A stretch of DNA of 32,355 nucleotides from Bacteroidota bacterium. GTDB taxonomy: Bacteria > Bacteroidota > JABWAT01. How positions within the stretch are numbered: the first letter of the stretch is position 1; each line of letters begins with the position of its first letter. The notes under the pieces are model-generated. The model was not told where the DNA came from and made no database searches. It worked only from the letters and a program-made list of their open reading frames with translations. Of this stretch, positions 17,555 through 26,584 are shown piece by piece. Where the stretch lies: positions 1-32,355 of the forward strand of contig JAIUNL010000028.1 in NCBI GenBank assembly GCA_020161835.1, given 5' to 3'. The position numbers and the translations under genes are program-made.

Positions 17555-17780
17555 TGAAAATCATCCCTTCTTGGACTTGAACATTACCACCTTCTGCCAA
17601 AGTCTTTAATTCACTGTGGCCACGACCTAGTCGATAGCTAACCTTAAACAAGATGTTTGGATTCGAAGACTCGCTTGGATAGGCAAGTTTGACGATTTGT
17701 TGAAATGTTAACTTACTTTTCTCAACTTGATGTTCTTCAGTGTTTACATATATCGTAACAGTCTTCTTTTCATGTTCCAT
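17529..17780 (-). CDS. Multiubiquitin-type ubiquitin-like protein
   Basis: An 83-residue single beta-grasp-like domain: TVTIYVNTEEHQVEKSKLTF, then QIVKLAYP, and the closing EGGNVQVQEGMIFNVSYETRS. This follows the pattern of the multiubiquitin domain, with the NVQVQEGMIFNV strand pair near the end. Unlike ubiquitin it does not end in GlyGly; its terminus is ETRS, so either processing is unusual or the chemistry differs. An AGGAG ribosome site lies 9 bp before ATG 17780. It heads the Ubl-E1-DUF6527 operon and is the presumed modifier. Confidence 0.75.
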   Translation of the reverse strand: MEHEKKTVTIYVNTEEHQVEKSKLTFQQIVKLAYPSESSNPNILFKVSYRLGRGHSELKTLAEGGNVQVQEGMIFNVSYETRS

Positions 17781-18326
17781 TTTATTGTCTCCTTTTGACT
17801 ATTTTTGTTTAGAATCCATTGTTTGATTTTGCTGAAACAATTATTTCCTATTGGTATGCATAAAATTCCAGAACCAACCTTGTTTTTAAAAAAAATTTAG
17901 TAGCAATATTGAAATTGTTTGGTATTAAATATAAGACGTTTTGTCCAATTAAGATTATTAAATAGGATGAAAACAAAAAATACAATGTAATTTATTATTT
18001 TCCACCTTAAATGTAACCTTCCGCCGGTCAAGAATCAATCTTTCTTAATTTAGGGAGATTCTCCTTTTTTAAATCAATTCCAATACATGTTTTTGTGCCT
18101 TTTTTTTATTTGGTCAATTATGTGATATTTGTTGAATAGAAATACTTTATTTTGGGGAATGATAAATAGAGGGAAGGAAAAGGAGAATCCCGGTTCAAAT
18201 AAACCGGGAGAGTTTGACCTTCCCCCCTAAAATGGAGCAATCCATGTATAAGTTTTTGGGTTGGGCGGGGAGAACTGGCTTTATTTACCTTTTAATTCTG
18301 TTCGCCCGTATTAAAATGTTACGCCC
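17781..18326. other. 546-bp intergenic region upstream of the Ubl operon
   Basis: No gene is supported here. It holds the dispersed element at 18081-18157, an 8-bp stem TCCCGGTT/AACCGGGA with a 6-nt loop (18188-18209), a GGGCG/CGCCC pair around 18265-18306, and a GGAGATTCTCC run followed by six T on the plus strand near 18053-18070. The AT-rich 17820-18000 stretch is where a promoter for the Ubl operon would be expected, but I cannot point to convincing boxes. Confidence 0.4.
18081..18157 (-). repeat. Degenerate copy of the element found upstream of both L,D-transpeptidases
   Basis: About 75 bp align with 32031-32108, sharing CAATACATGTTTTT, ATTTGG, CAATT, TGTGATATTTGTTG and a closing TTATTTT/GATTTT plus GGGA. 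In the other copies the first part forms an AATACAT/ATGTATT hairpin, which is broken here. Orientation relative to the downstream minus-strand gene is the same as at the transpeptidase copies. Confidence 0.5.
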
Positions 18327-18557
18327 TCACCACTTTTTGGAAAACCTAGTTTTTACTGTTGAAGAAATATATGTATTTAGTCCATGACCCTGATCTGCTA
18401 AAACTTTCATAACCTCTACAATAGCCCTTCCTGGACTTGTATAATTATAAAGGTAGTTTCGTTGAGCGCCAGATTTAAAGACGACATGAATTGAATCTTC
18501 TGTAATTTCATAGGAAACGATATTTGAGTTTCCGTTTACGTTGCGATAAGGTTTCAT
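18327..18557 (-). CDS. Small KTSC-like domain protein
   Basis: A 76-residue protein. SYEITEDSIHVVFKSGAQRN, then YLYNYTSPGRAIVEVMKVLA and GLNTYISSTVKTRF, follow the KTSC pattern of a strand pair, an aromatic Y-x-Y turn, a helix and a closing N-x-x-I-x-x-x-V. Such proteins are often encoded next to phage, toxin or nucleic-acid genes, and their role is unclear. AGGAGC lies 6 bp before the ATG. It follows the giant amidase gene on the same map but is separated by 54 bp and read first in the minus direction, so it is not co-transcribed downstream of it. Confidence 0.65.
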   Translation of the reverse strand: MKPYRNVNGNSNIVSYEITEDSIHVVFKSGAQRNYLYNYTSPGRAIVEVMKVLADQGHGLNTYISSTVKTRFSKKW

Positions 18558-18611
18558 TAAAAGCTCCTATTTATTGTATGAGGCCAAATAGATAACATTT
18601 TTGGATTTTTT

Positions 18612-21600
18612 TCACTTCATCAAAATAAGTTTCATGGCTTCTGTATAATTTTCTGTAGTTAACCGGTAGAAATAAACCCCGCTTGATAAATTACTGCCAT
18701 TAAACTCTACAGTATATCTTCCAGCATTTTTAAAACCACTAACTAAAATTCCTACTTCTTTGCCAAACAAATCATAAACCCTAATTGAAATGTTACCATC
18801 ATTTGGTAGATCATAACTGATAATTGTAGATGGATTAAATGGATTCGGATAATTTTGTGACAATGCATAATGAGCCGGTATTATCTGGGAAAATTGATAA
18901 ACACTTGTTGGGTTTGTGCCCACATAATCAGTTGACAGATTGGAAGACACATTGGAATAAATTTGATTTTCTGGGCCAAAAGTGTAACCGGATTTTGTCG
19001 GTGTTACTATGCCAGACCAGCCGTATTCAACTGTTCCAAGGTAAAAACCATTACCATCAGTGCTCGGATTACCCGGCAATCCATTCATCACCCCACCACT
19101 AATACCTATCCCGCCTGAGGTTCGTAAATTACCTGAAATGGTGAAGGTCTGAAGAATCCCTAGTTTTTGGATTTTTCCTTGATTTAAAGATTGGCTTACA
19201 GCCCAATACGGACTTTGTTTGTCTGCTGCGATTCCAATTGTATTTGCTTCATTTGAAATAATTGTACTTGAACCACCATTGACAGAAACCTTCCACACTT
19301 TCCCTGGGTTGGTGTATTCAATCCAATAAACACTGCTACCATCGGTTGTAATACCTCCGGGACTATTGGAACCAGATGCCAAAGTTGTTATAGACCCCCC
19401 ATTCTTTGACATTTTTTTCACTGTTCCATTGGCATATTCTACCCAATACAAATCATTAGCGTAAAGTATCATTGCTACAGGATTTCCGCTTCCAATTGTA
19501 GTGACGGATCCACCGTTTACCGGAACCATCTTGATGTTATTTTGATCGTCAGTAAAGTAAACGTTGCTAGGATCCACTGCAATAGCAGTTCTCAGATTTA
19601 TTATTCCTGTGCTTACTAGTGTTATAACTGACCCTCCCCCTTTGGGAACTTTTCTTATTGCCCCACCACCACCAGTTAGACCATCGCCAAAGTAAATGTA
19701 GGATGCATCTTGGGTCATTTGGTTTTGTGCGTTATTAAGACCTGTTGCCAATGTAGTTATTGAACCACCATTTATGGCAACCTTTTTCAATGAACCGTTA
19801 CTTCCATTATTTCGTTCGATCCAATAAATGAAAGAATCATCGACTACAATTGCTGTAGGCTCAATCAAATCATTTGCAAGTGTTGTTACATTACCACCAT
19901 TAATCGAAACTTTTTTCACAGCACCCGAACTTACATCATTTTCGACCCAATAAACAAAAGCTGCATCTACAGTAAGATTCAATGGTCGATTCAATCCTTT
20001 TGCTAAGGTTATTATAGAAGTTGGTTGTTGGGTAAAATTTGCAGTGATGTTTGCATTTCCTGAGATTGTAAACAAAGTGTTTGAGGATGACTGATTTGAA
20101 AATACCCCACCGGAACCCGTCCACCCAATAAATGTGTTTCCTGAGTTTTCAATTGCCGTTAGACTGATTAAAGTACCAGGGGAATATCCACCTGAGCAAT
20201 TGTGTGAGGTGTTTATTGAAATGTTCCCAGTTCCACTTGGATAAATAGAGGTAGCGAGGGAATAACAAGTTGTAGTTGTTCCCTTTTGAGAAACGGATAC
20301 TGTTTTTGCTATTCCACTGGCACTTATTGAAACTGTTCCACTCCGGGCGGTTGTCGATGTGTTTTCACTGGTTGCTGTTACGGTTACTGTTCCTTTATTT
20401 GAACCACTTGAAGGAGAAACACTTAACCAGGATACATCGTCATTTGTATACCAGTTAACATTTGAGGTTACATTAATTTGTCCACTACTTCCAGTATTTG
20501 ACTCTATTGTTAAATTAGTTGGTGAGACTGTTAAGGCTGAAAGTGAAGAAATAATATAATTGTGGTCACTTAAGTCCCAAACTTTACCGTTCATAGCACT
20601 TATACTCATCTGGTAAGTTGTTCCGGGAGGATAATTTGAGGGAATCGTCCAACTATAGCTGCCAGTGTTTGGCGCGGAAGCTGCGATATTTGTTTGTGGT
20701 GAACTATTCAGGTAAGGCTGTATCTGAACCGTGCCAGTCACTCCTGAGGATGAGTTCCAGGTTATATTATGAGTTGTTCCTGTTTGCCAATTTTCCTCAC
20801 CATTCGGTGAGGTAATTATTAGAGTAGGAAGGCTTATTGTAAAGTTTTTGTCACTAAAATCCCAAACTTTTCCATTCATAGCACTTATGCTCATCTGGTA
20901 AGTTGTGCCGGAAGGATAATTTGTCGGTATAGTCCAACTATAGCTACCAGTGTTCGGCGCGGAAGCGGCGATATTTGTTTGAGGTGAACCATTCAGGTAG
21001 GGCTGTATCTGAACAGTGCCAGTCACTCCTGAAGAAGAAGTCCAGGTAATATTATGAGTTGTTCCTGTTTGCCAATCTTCCCCATTATTTGGAGATGTAA
21101 TAGTTAGAGTCTCCCCTGAATTTCCGACTTGATTTTGAAGTGCAACAAAATAACCATTTGCAAATTTATCTCTCCAGATATTATCTAAAAGCTTTGCAGC
21201 ATCGCTCACAAAGTCAACAAAACCAATTTCATTTAAACAAGCAGTTGCAGTTGAATAGTTAAGAACACCTAAATGAATACCTAAATACGAATTGTCTTCC
21301 ACAACTCTTCTATTTATCCATACTCCATACTGAACCATTTTTGTTTGAACTTCCGTCGCAAAAGATATATCAGGTGCAGAACTTGGATCATTATTACTAC
21401 AATAGAATGTTTCTGTGCCTGTCCCACCTCCCGCATTACAATGGATACTGAGGAACATGTCGGCATCCCAATTATTTGACATCAACGCTCTATCATTAAC
21501 TGAGACTTGACTTCCGCTTCCATTGTTTGGTCTGGTTAAATGAACGGTCCATGACGTATTATTTTGTATCAAGTCTCTCAGTTTAACACTTACAGACCAG

Positions 21601-21770
21601 TTTGTATTTATTTCAGTAGTAGTCCGACCATCACCATTCGAACCATCTGGCTCATAGCCATGGCCTGCATCGATTACAATAATTTGACTGTTTGCCTGGA
21701 TAGGGGTAATCACAAGAAATAAAAAGCATACCAAGCTAATAAATGAAGTAAAGACTAATAAATTTTTCAT
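18612..21770 (-). CDS. Secreted multidomain N-acetylmuramoyl-L-alanine amidase with T9SS sorting domain
   Basis: A 1052-residue exported protein. After a signal peptide (about 1-27) comes an Amidase_3 domain (28-215) with zinc and catalytic residues His37 (DAGHG), Glu53 (TTEIN), His110 (SIHCNA) and Glu181 (NEIGF). Two nearly identical 95-residue Ig-like repeats follow, then a BACON domain (WLSVSPSSGS), an InlB-B-like repeat (GWTGSGGVF), an open beta-propeller of V-Y-W-V and NGGS repeats (about 590-890), a carboxypeptidase-regulatory-like domain and a T9SS C-terminal domain (NYPNPFNPSTIISYDLP...GVYFYRL). ATG 21770 has GGAG 6 bp upstream; the TTG at 21782 is rejected. It likely acts on peptidoglycan outside the cell, perhaps of other bacteria. 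Confidence 0.88.
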   Translation of the reverse strand: MKNLLVFTSFISLVCFLFLVITPIQANSQIIVIDAGHGYEPDGSNGDGRTTTEINTNWSVSVKLRDLIQNNTSWTVHLTRPNNGSGSQVSVNDRALMSNNWDADMFLSIHCNAGGGTGTETFYCSNNDPSSAPDISFATEVQTKMVQYGVWINRRVVEDNSYLGIHLGVLNYSTATACLNEIGFVDFVSDAAKLLDNIWRDKFANGYFVALQNQVGNSGETLTITSPNNGEDWQTGTTHNITWTSSSGVTGTVQIQPYLNGSPQTNIAASAPNTGSYSWTIPTNYPSGTTYQMSISAMNGKVWDFSDKNFTISLPTLIITSPNGEENWQTGTTHNITWNSSSGVTGTVQIQPYLNSSPQTNIAASAPNTGSYSWTIPSNYPPGTTYQMSISAMNGKVWDLSDHNYIISSLSALTVSPTNLTIESNTGSSGQINVTSNVNWYTNDDVSWLSVSPSSGSNKGTVTVTATSENTSTTARSGTVSISASGIAKTVSVSQKGTTTTCYSLATSIYPSGTGNISINTSHNCSGGYSPGTLISLTAIENSGNTFIGWTGSGGVFSNQSSSNTLFTISGNANITANFTQQPTSIITLAKGLNRPLNLTVDAAFVYWVENDVSSGAVKKVSINGGNVTTLANDLIEPTAIVVDDSFIYWIERNNGSNGSLKKVAINGGSITTLATGLNNAQNQMTQDASYIYFGDGLTGGGGAIRKVPKGGGSVITLVSTGIINLRTAIAVDPSNVYFTDDQNNIKMVPVNGGSVTTIGSGNPVAMILYANDLYWVEYANGTVKKMSKNGGSITTLASGSNSPGGITTDGSSVYWIEYTNPGKVWKVSVNGGSSTIISNEANTIGIAADKQSPYWAVSQSLNQGKIQKLGILQTFTISGNLRTSGGIGISGGVMNGLPGNPSTDGNGFYLGTVEYGWSGIVTPTKSGYTFGPENQIYSNVSSNLSTDYVGTNPTSVYQFSQIIPAHYALSQNYPNPFNPSTIISYDLPNDGNISIRVYDLFGKEVGILVSGFKNAGRYTVEFNGSNLSSGVYFYRLTTENYTEAMKLILMK
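20575..21108 (-). repeat. Tandem DNA repeat encoding two Ig-like domains of the amidase
   Basis: Two copies with a period near 285 bp encode near-identical 95-residue units (NGEDWQTGTTHNITW and NGEENWQTGTTHNITW openings). Similarity is high at the DNA level too, for example in the segment encoding GSYSWTIP, so the duplication is recent or kept uniform by gene conversion. Confidence 0.8.
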
Positions 21771-21782
21771 GGAGGTCTCCAA

Positions 21783-22658
21783 TTAATTATTAATTAAATT
21801 CGCTATATATATTATTCCAGATTTATCATCTGAAAAAGCGATTTTTTTATTATCGGGTGACCAACTGGGAAATGTTTCAAAAATATCTGGTGTATTTGTA
21901 AGCCTATATTTAGAAGAACCATCGGCATTGCATAGGTAAAGCTCTGAACCAGTTATTTTATGCCCATCGTCTTCGCCTATAAAAAACAATATTTGTTTAC
22001 TGTCCGAAGACCAACTGTTTGCAATTCCTTTTCCAAGTGAACTTATTTTACCACTTCCATCTATTGAATAAATAAACATTTCACCATCTTTATGAACCAG
22101 AACTTTCAATTTATCAGGCGAAAGTATGGCTTGATAATATTGACCTGGGTCATTCGTAACAATCCATTTTTTACTTTTATCTAAAGTCTGTGCTTCTATA
22201 AGAAGTGATTTTGTATTTGTATATACGATAGGGGCACTATTTGCAATTGCTGAACAATTGCTTGCGATTCCATTCGGATTAATATCAGGTTGATTCGTAA
22301 TTTCTTTTGTTAAAATATGTATACTTTTTGTCTCAATAGAAGAAAAGTGCATAGAGTTTGTAGTCTTCTGACGATAATAAACATTTTTACTGTCTTCTGA
22401 CCATTCAGCATTATATCCCGCACCTGGCAAAGTATTTAATGTAATTATATTATTCCTTTCATTTAAATTAATAATATAAAGTCCAGTAAAGCCAATAGTT
22501 GTAAAAAGAAGATTAGTTCCATCTGGTGACCATTTAGGCGCACTATATCCATTTGGTGGTGTGAGTGCTTCTATATTGTTTACCAAAACCTGTGCATCTA
22601 CACTAAATGGACAATTGAATAAATTTAGGACTATAAAAATGCTAAATAAAGTTTTCAT
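21783..22658 (-). CDS. Exported TolB-like beta-propeller protein
   Basis: A 291-residue protein with a signal peptide (MKTLFSIFIVLNLFNCPFSVDAQ). Repeated W-S-x-D motifs mark WD40-like/PD40 propeller blades: PKWSPDGTNLLF, AEWSEDSKNVYY, NSWSSDSKQILF and PSWSPDNKKIAF. Such domains bind proteins or surface ligands. ATG 22658 has GGAG upstream; the TTG start at 22688 would mask the signal peptide. It is followed after 12 bp by the amidase gene, so both are probably made together and both act outside the cytoplasm. It has no T9SS tail of its own. Confidence 0.78.
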   Translation of the reverse strand: MKTLFSIFIVLNLFNCPFSVDAQVLVNNIEALTPPNGYSAPKWSPDGTNLLFTTIGFTGLYIINLNERNNIITLNTLPGAGYNAEWSEDSKNVYYRQKTTNSMHFSSIETKSIHILTKEITNQPDINPNGIASNCSAIANSAPIVYTNTKSLLIEAQTLDKSKKWIVTNDPGQYYQAILSPDKLKVLVHKDGEMFIYSIDGSGKISSLGKGIANSWSSDSKQILFFIGEDDGHKITGSELYLCNADGSSKYRLTNTPDIFETFPSWSPDNKKIAFSDDKSGIIYIANLINN

Positions 22659-22956
22659 GGACCACTCCTGGATATTTATTAATTGCAATTACTGCCTGAC
22701 TATTTAAAACGCAATCTAACAATTACAATTTACTACCAACTGTCAATGAAACCACAAACTGTTATTCTCTCAAACCTTTCTGACCTCAAGAAAAGAAATA
22801 AGCCTTTTGATCTTTATACCGCTTCAATTTGCTAGTCATTGAAAAGAAGGCTTTTGGTTTAAAAGTAATTTTAAGGTTCTGCTTGTATAGCTGTTTATTC
22901 GAATCCTAACAAGTGGAAAAGCAGATGGATAAAAAGAAAAATTAGATAAGTCCCCT

Positions 22957-23310
22957 TCAAGAATTTACATTGTCACCGGGTTCTGGCAAGGCACTTGCAA
23001 ACCCATTTTTAAACATTTCATCAAAATGACTAAGAAATGTCTCTATAAGATGCCCATGATAATATGCATAGACGACATTATTTATATTTGTAGTACTGGG
23101 CTTAATTATGTTAAATGTGAGCTGGTTAGCTTCAACTTTGGGCAAAAACCAAGCCTTCTTATTCCACTCTGGTGCTTTGTGTGTGTAGTATTTTTTGTCA
23201 CTACTCTTTTCCCAAGTCGTTATTTTATCCTTGGCTTCTTTCTGGGAAATTCGCTCGTCAAAGGCCTTAAGAAGTGCCTCCGCATTTGATGTTGTAAAAT
23301 GAATAGCCAT
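22957..23310 (-). CDS. Hypothetical 117-aa protein
   Basis: I do not recognise this family. The product starts MAIHFTTSNAEALLKAFDER and is polar, with a tryptophan/lysine-rich middle (TTWEKSSDKKYYTHKAPEWN) and the segment VVYAYYHGHLIETFLSHFDE near the end. No signal peptide or membrane segment is seen. ATG 23310 has GGGTGA 5 bp upstream, a better site than the in-frame ATG at 23352. It stands alone, with 298 bp before the TolB-like gene and 228 bp after the preceding T9SS gene. Neither flank shows recognisable structure. Confidence 0.6.
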   Translation of the reverse strand: MAIHFTTSNAEALLKAFDERISQKEAKDKITTWEKSSDKKYYTHKAPEWNKKAWFLPKVEANQLTFNIIKPSTTNINNVVYAYYHGHLIETFLSHFDEMFKNGFASALPEPGDNVNS

Positions 23311-23538
23311 TATGTCACCCTTTCTTGTTTGTTTTGAAATATCTGCCCACATAGTTGAGAGACAAATACATATTTTCTGTTGTTATTTGGTAACCTTTCC
23401 GAAGCCGAAAACCTTTTTATTATTTTTGAACCAATAGAATCCAAACCATATACAAATCTACTATTGGGTTGTCATCACTTTATTGTCAATCAAAATGAAA
23501 TTTGACCAGCAATTATAAAAGACACTACAAAAGGAAAA

Positions 23539-24975
23539 TCACTTCAACAAAAGCATTTGTCTGGAAACTGTTTTTTTGCCACTTTTCAATTTGTAAAAAT
23601 AGACCCCGCTCGGAAGGTTGTCATTCATAAAAACTGTTTCGTGAAATCCTCTTGTTTTTTTCTCATTAACCAGAGATCTGATTTCTTTTCCCAGGATATC
23701 GTATATTTTCAGGGAAACAAAATCATCTGATTCTATGGAGTATTTAATTAAAGTAGAAGGATTAAATGGATTGGGGTAATTTTGACTCAAATTAAATTCT
23801 ATAATTCCTTCATTTTTAACTTCCAAAATTTCTGAATACTTAAACTGACCATCAAAATCTATTTGTTTTAGTCTGATATAAAGGGCTTGTTTTGGATCGG
23901 GCATTTTATAAGAAAACTGATAATTTTGTGGTATCAATGTTGAGCCCATACCATCAACAAAACCTATCTTCCGGAAGGTAACCTTATCCATACTAATTTC
24001 TATATCAAAACCAAAATTGTTTGATTCAGTTTTTGTTTTCCACACCATAACAAGGGTTTGATCCAGCCAGGTAACATGAAAATCAGTCATTTCTACTGGC
24101 AAAGGGGAATTTGATGACCCACTGAAAATATAATCAGAAAGGAGTGTTGAATTTCTAATCGTAATCTTATTACCAAGGGTGTCATAATCTTCAGGATATA
24201 TTGTGATTTGATTCCAACCAGAACCATTCCATCTAAACAATTTAAGATTATTTTCCAGGATGTTTAAAGGGTTCAATTCAGCTTCCATATAGGAAGCGGT
24301 TAAATCACCCCTTAGGAAATCAATCTCCTCACTCTCCAGGCGAAAGTAGTGGTTTAATACGGAATTTGAACCAACCGTCGTCGGGAATGGGGTTTCCCCC
24401 GCATCGAAATAGGTGCATGTCAGATTTCCGGCTCCATAAATTGAATCAACAGTTACTATTACGGGTAAATAAACATTGTTGCTGCCTGTGGGAAATTTTA
24501 AAATGGAATTTTCAAAGGCTGGAAGGATAATTTTCTGAACATAACTTTCATTATTTCCCTCACCAAAACTTCCGGTCAGTCTAACCGGAAAATTTTTTAT
24601 AATTCCGTTTTTTAAAATAAGTGAATCTGAAATTGAAATCGTATCATTAACAACAAGATCACCGCCACCCGAAACAACCAATTTACTAAGTGAAACCTTA
24701 CCAGTTATAGACTTGGAATTTGAACCCGAGTAATAAAATCCTGTCATTGAACCTGGTTGAGAGATGAAAGTACCCTCATTAGAAACGTTACCAGACAAAA
24801 TGATCAATGAATTGGTTTTCAATTCAAGACTGCCATTATTAGCAATCAGGAGATCATTTATGGAAACCTGAGTGTTTGAATTGAGGGTCAAATAAGTACC
24901 ACCACCTGTATGAATATTTTGTGCCCAAACCGGTAATGAATAAATAAATAAAACTATCCATAAAAATTTTACCAT
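23539..24975 (-). CDS. T9SS-sorted secreted protein with adhesin-like beta-helix start
   Basis: A 478-residue protein with signal peptide MVKFLWIVLFIYSLPVWAQ. Residues 20-130 have repeating short strands (NNGSLELKTNSLIILSGN), like a beta-helix or filamentous-adhesin fold. Residues 290-385 resemble a fibronectin-like domain (TWLDQTLVMVWKTKTESNNF). The last 80 residues are a T9SS type A sorting domain: SQNYPNPFNPSTLIKYSIE, IYDILGKEIRSLV and PSGVYFYKLKSG. GGAGG lies upstream of ATG 24975. It follows the S74-domain gene after 24 bp, so the two form an operon. Function beyond surface location is unknown. Confidence 0.85.
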   Translation of the reverse strand: MVKFLWIVLFIYSLPVWAQNIHTGGGTYLTLNSNTQVSINDLLIANNGSLELKTNSLIILSGNVSNEGTFISQPGSMTGFYYSGSNSKSITGKVSLSKLVVSGGGDLVVNDTISISDSLILKNGIIKNFPVRLTGSFGEGNNESYVQKIILPAFENSILKFPTGSNNVYLPVIVTVDSIYGAGNLTCTYFDAGETPFPTTVGSNSVLNHYFRLESEEIDFLRGDLTASYMEAELNPLNILENNLKLFRWNGSGWNQITIYPEDYDTLGNKITIRNSTLLSDYIFSGSSNSPLPVEMTDFHVTWLDQTLVMVWKTKTESNNFGFDIEISMDKVTFRKIGFVDGMGSTLIPQNYQFSYKMPDPKQALYIRLKQIDFDGQFKYSEILEVKNEGIIEFNLSQNYPNPFNPSTLIKYSIESDDFVSLKIYDILGKEIRSLVNEKKTRGFHETVFMNDNLPSGVYFYKLKSGKKTVSRQMLLLK

Positions 24976-24999
24976 AATACATCCTCCAAAAACAACCTG

Positions 25000-26490
25000 T
25001 CAATTTGAAACCGATTTATTTTGATTTTCTGAATCCGGTATTGGGGCAGATCCAACATTTGTCTGAATTTTATTTATTCTTTTTTCCAATTCAGAGATTC
25101 GCTTTTGAAGACTATTAAGTTCACCCTTTTGGCTTTCGATAGTTTTCTGCTGCTCTTTTATAGCTTCAACCATCACTGGAACAACTTTATCATATTCTAC
25201 TGAGTAGTACCCTTCCGAATCAATATTCACGACTTCAGGTAAAATATCTTTGACTTCCTGAGCAATAAATCCGATCTGATTACTTGATTTAAAATTTCTC
25301 TCCGAAAATTCATCAGTTTTCCAATCAAAACTAACTCCTCTGAGTGTTAATACTTTTTGAAGCGAATTCACTAATGCACTTATATTTTTTTTAAACCGGA
25401 TATCAGAAGTACTTGACCATCCCGTAGTACCTCCAGCCTGACCGGAAGAATATACACCATAATTTTGTCCACCCAAATAGCCATAATTGACACCATTATA
25501 ACCAAAAACGCCATAAGCATTTGAGCCAACAGTGTTTGTCATTCCGTATACACCGGTATTCAATGTACTCTCACCATATACACCTCTGTCGCCATTACTG
25601 TGTCCAAAAACTCCACGGCTTCCACCAAGATACCCGTAAGCAGTTCCTGAACCATCGGACCCAAAAACTCCATAGTTTGAACCGCCAACATACCCATAAT
25701 TACCTGCGTTATTGTAGCGCGCATAAAGACCATATCCGCCACTATTTCCTTGACCCCAAAAAGCCGTTCCCCCACTGTTATTTATTTCAAATGCATTGGA
25801 AGAAGTTGAAGGCGATGCTGAAAAGGGTAAACTCAGGGATCCTGATAAATTTGTCAGTCCTGACCCATCTCCAAAAAAACCTGAGGCAGTAACCGTTCCT
25901 GATGATTTTATATTTCCTGAAACTTCAAGTTTTTCAGTCGGGGTTAGAGTTCCTATACCAGCATTTCCACCGGTTGCAATTAAAGAATAACCTGAATTGG
26001 TTGTAAAAGAGCCGCCAACGCCACCATAACTATAACCGTACACACCTCTGCCCGATGTACTTTGACCATATACTCCGTTTCCATTGTAACCAAATCCATA
26101 CACACCCGTCCCACTTCCATTATTTGTAATAGAAAATGCATCACCAGATGAAGTTGTATAATTTGAATAAGGTATACTGAAACCTGAATTTGAAATGCGT
26201 GACCAAGAAGTACCATCAAAATAATAAAACCCTGAAGTATTGTCTGTTTGAAAAATTAATAACCCTGCTTTAGGTGAAGAGATTGTTCCTCTTTCTGTCA
26301 ATGTCATCCTTGGTATCAAAATCCCTTTTTTTGTTGAACCGGTCACCGAAATATCTAACATTGCAGATGCATCAGAAATCTTTCCGGAACTGTCGCTGAT
26401 AGCCACCCCGGGTGTTTGGGCATTTACCAATGAAAATATCAATGGCAATGAAAAGAATAAGATAGCAGAGAAAAGTTTGCTGGTTTTCAT
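25000..26490 (-). CDS. Exported GVYG-repeat protein with C-terminal peptidase S74 (tail-fibre chaperone) domain
   Basis: A 496-residue protein with signal peptide ending VNAQ (about residue 24). The middle has many Gly-Val-Tyr-Gly style turns (residues 128-160 and 245-350) plus the phage-fibre-like GDGSGLTNLSG (207-217). The C-terminus carries the S74 intramolecular chaperone signature: STSDIRFKKNI with Ser362-Asp363, and GFIAQEVKDILPEV (407-420), ending in a coiled coil (about 440-476). In phage fibres this domain trimerises the shaft and then cleaves itself. Here the signal peptide and T9SS partner argue for a bacterial surface fibre. AAGGAA precedes ATG 26490. Confidence 0.85.
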   Translation of the reverse strand: MKTSKLFSAILFFSLPLIFSLVNAQTPGVAISDSSGKISDASAMLDISVTGSTKKGILIPRMTLTERGTISSPKAGLLIFQTDNTSGFYYFDGTSWSRISNSGFSIPYSNYTTSSGDAFSITNNGSGTGVYGFGYNGNGVYGQSTSGRGVYGYSYGGVGGSFTTNSGYSLIATGGNAGIGTLTPTEKLEVSGNIKSSGTVTASGFFGDGSGLTNLSGSLSLPFSASPSTSSNAFEINNSGGTAFWGQGNSGGYGLYARYNNAGNYGYVGGSNYGVFGSDGSGTAYGYLGGSRGVFGHSNGDRGVYGESTLNTGVYGMTNTVGSNAYGVFGYNGVNYGYLGGQNYGVYSSGQAGGTTGWSSTSDIRFKKNISALVNSLQKVLTLRGVSFDWKTDEFSERNFKSSNQIGFIAQEVKDILPEVVNIDSEGYYSVEYDKVVPVMVEAIKEQQKTIESQKGELNSLQKRISELEKRINKIQTNVGSAPIPDSENQNKSVSN

Positions 26491-26584
26491 GATGAGTTCC
26501 TTTCGTTTAATGAATGCGTTTTTGATTTCCCAAGATTTTTATTGGCGGTTTTCAATAAAGGTGCTAATGGATTAAATACTATGC

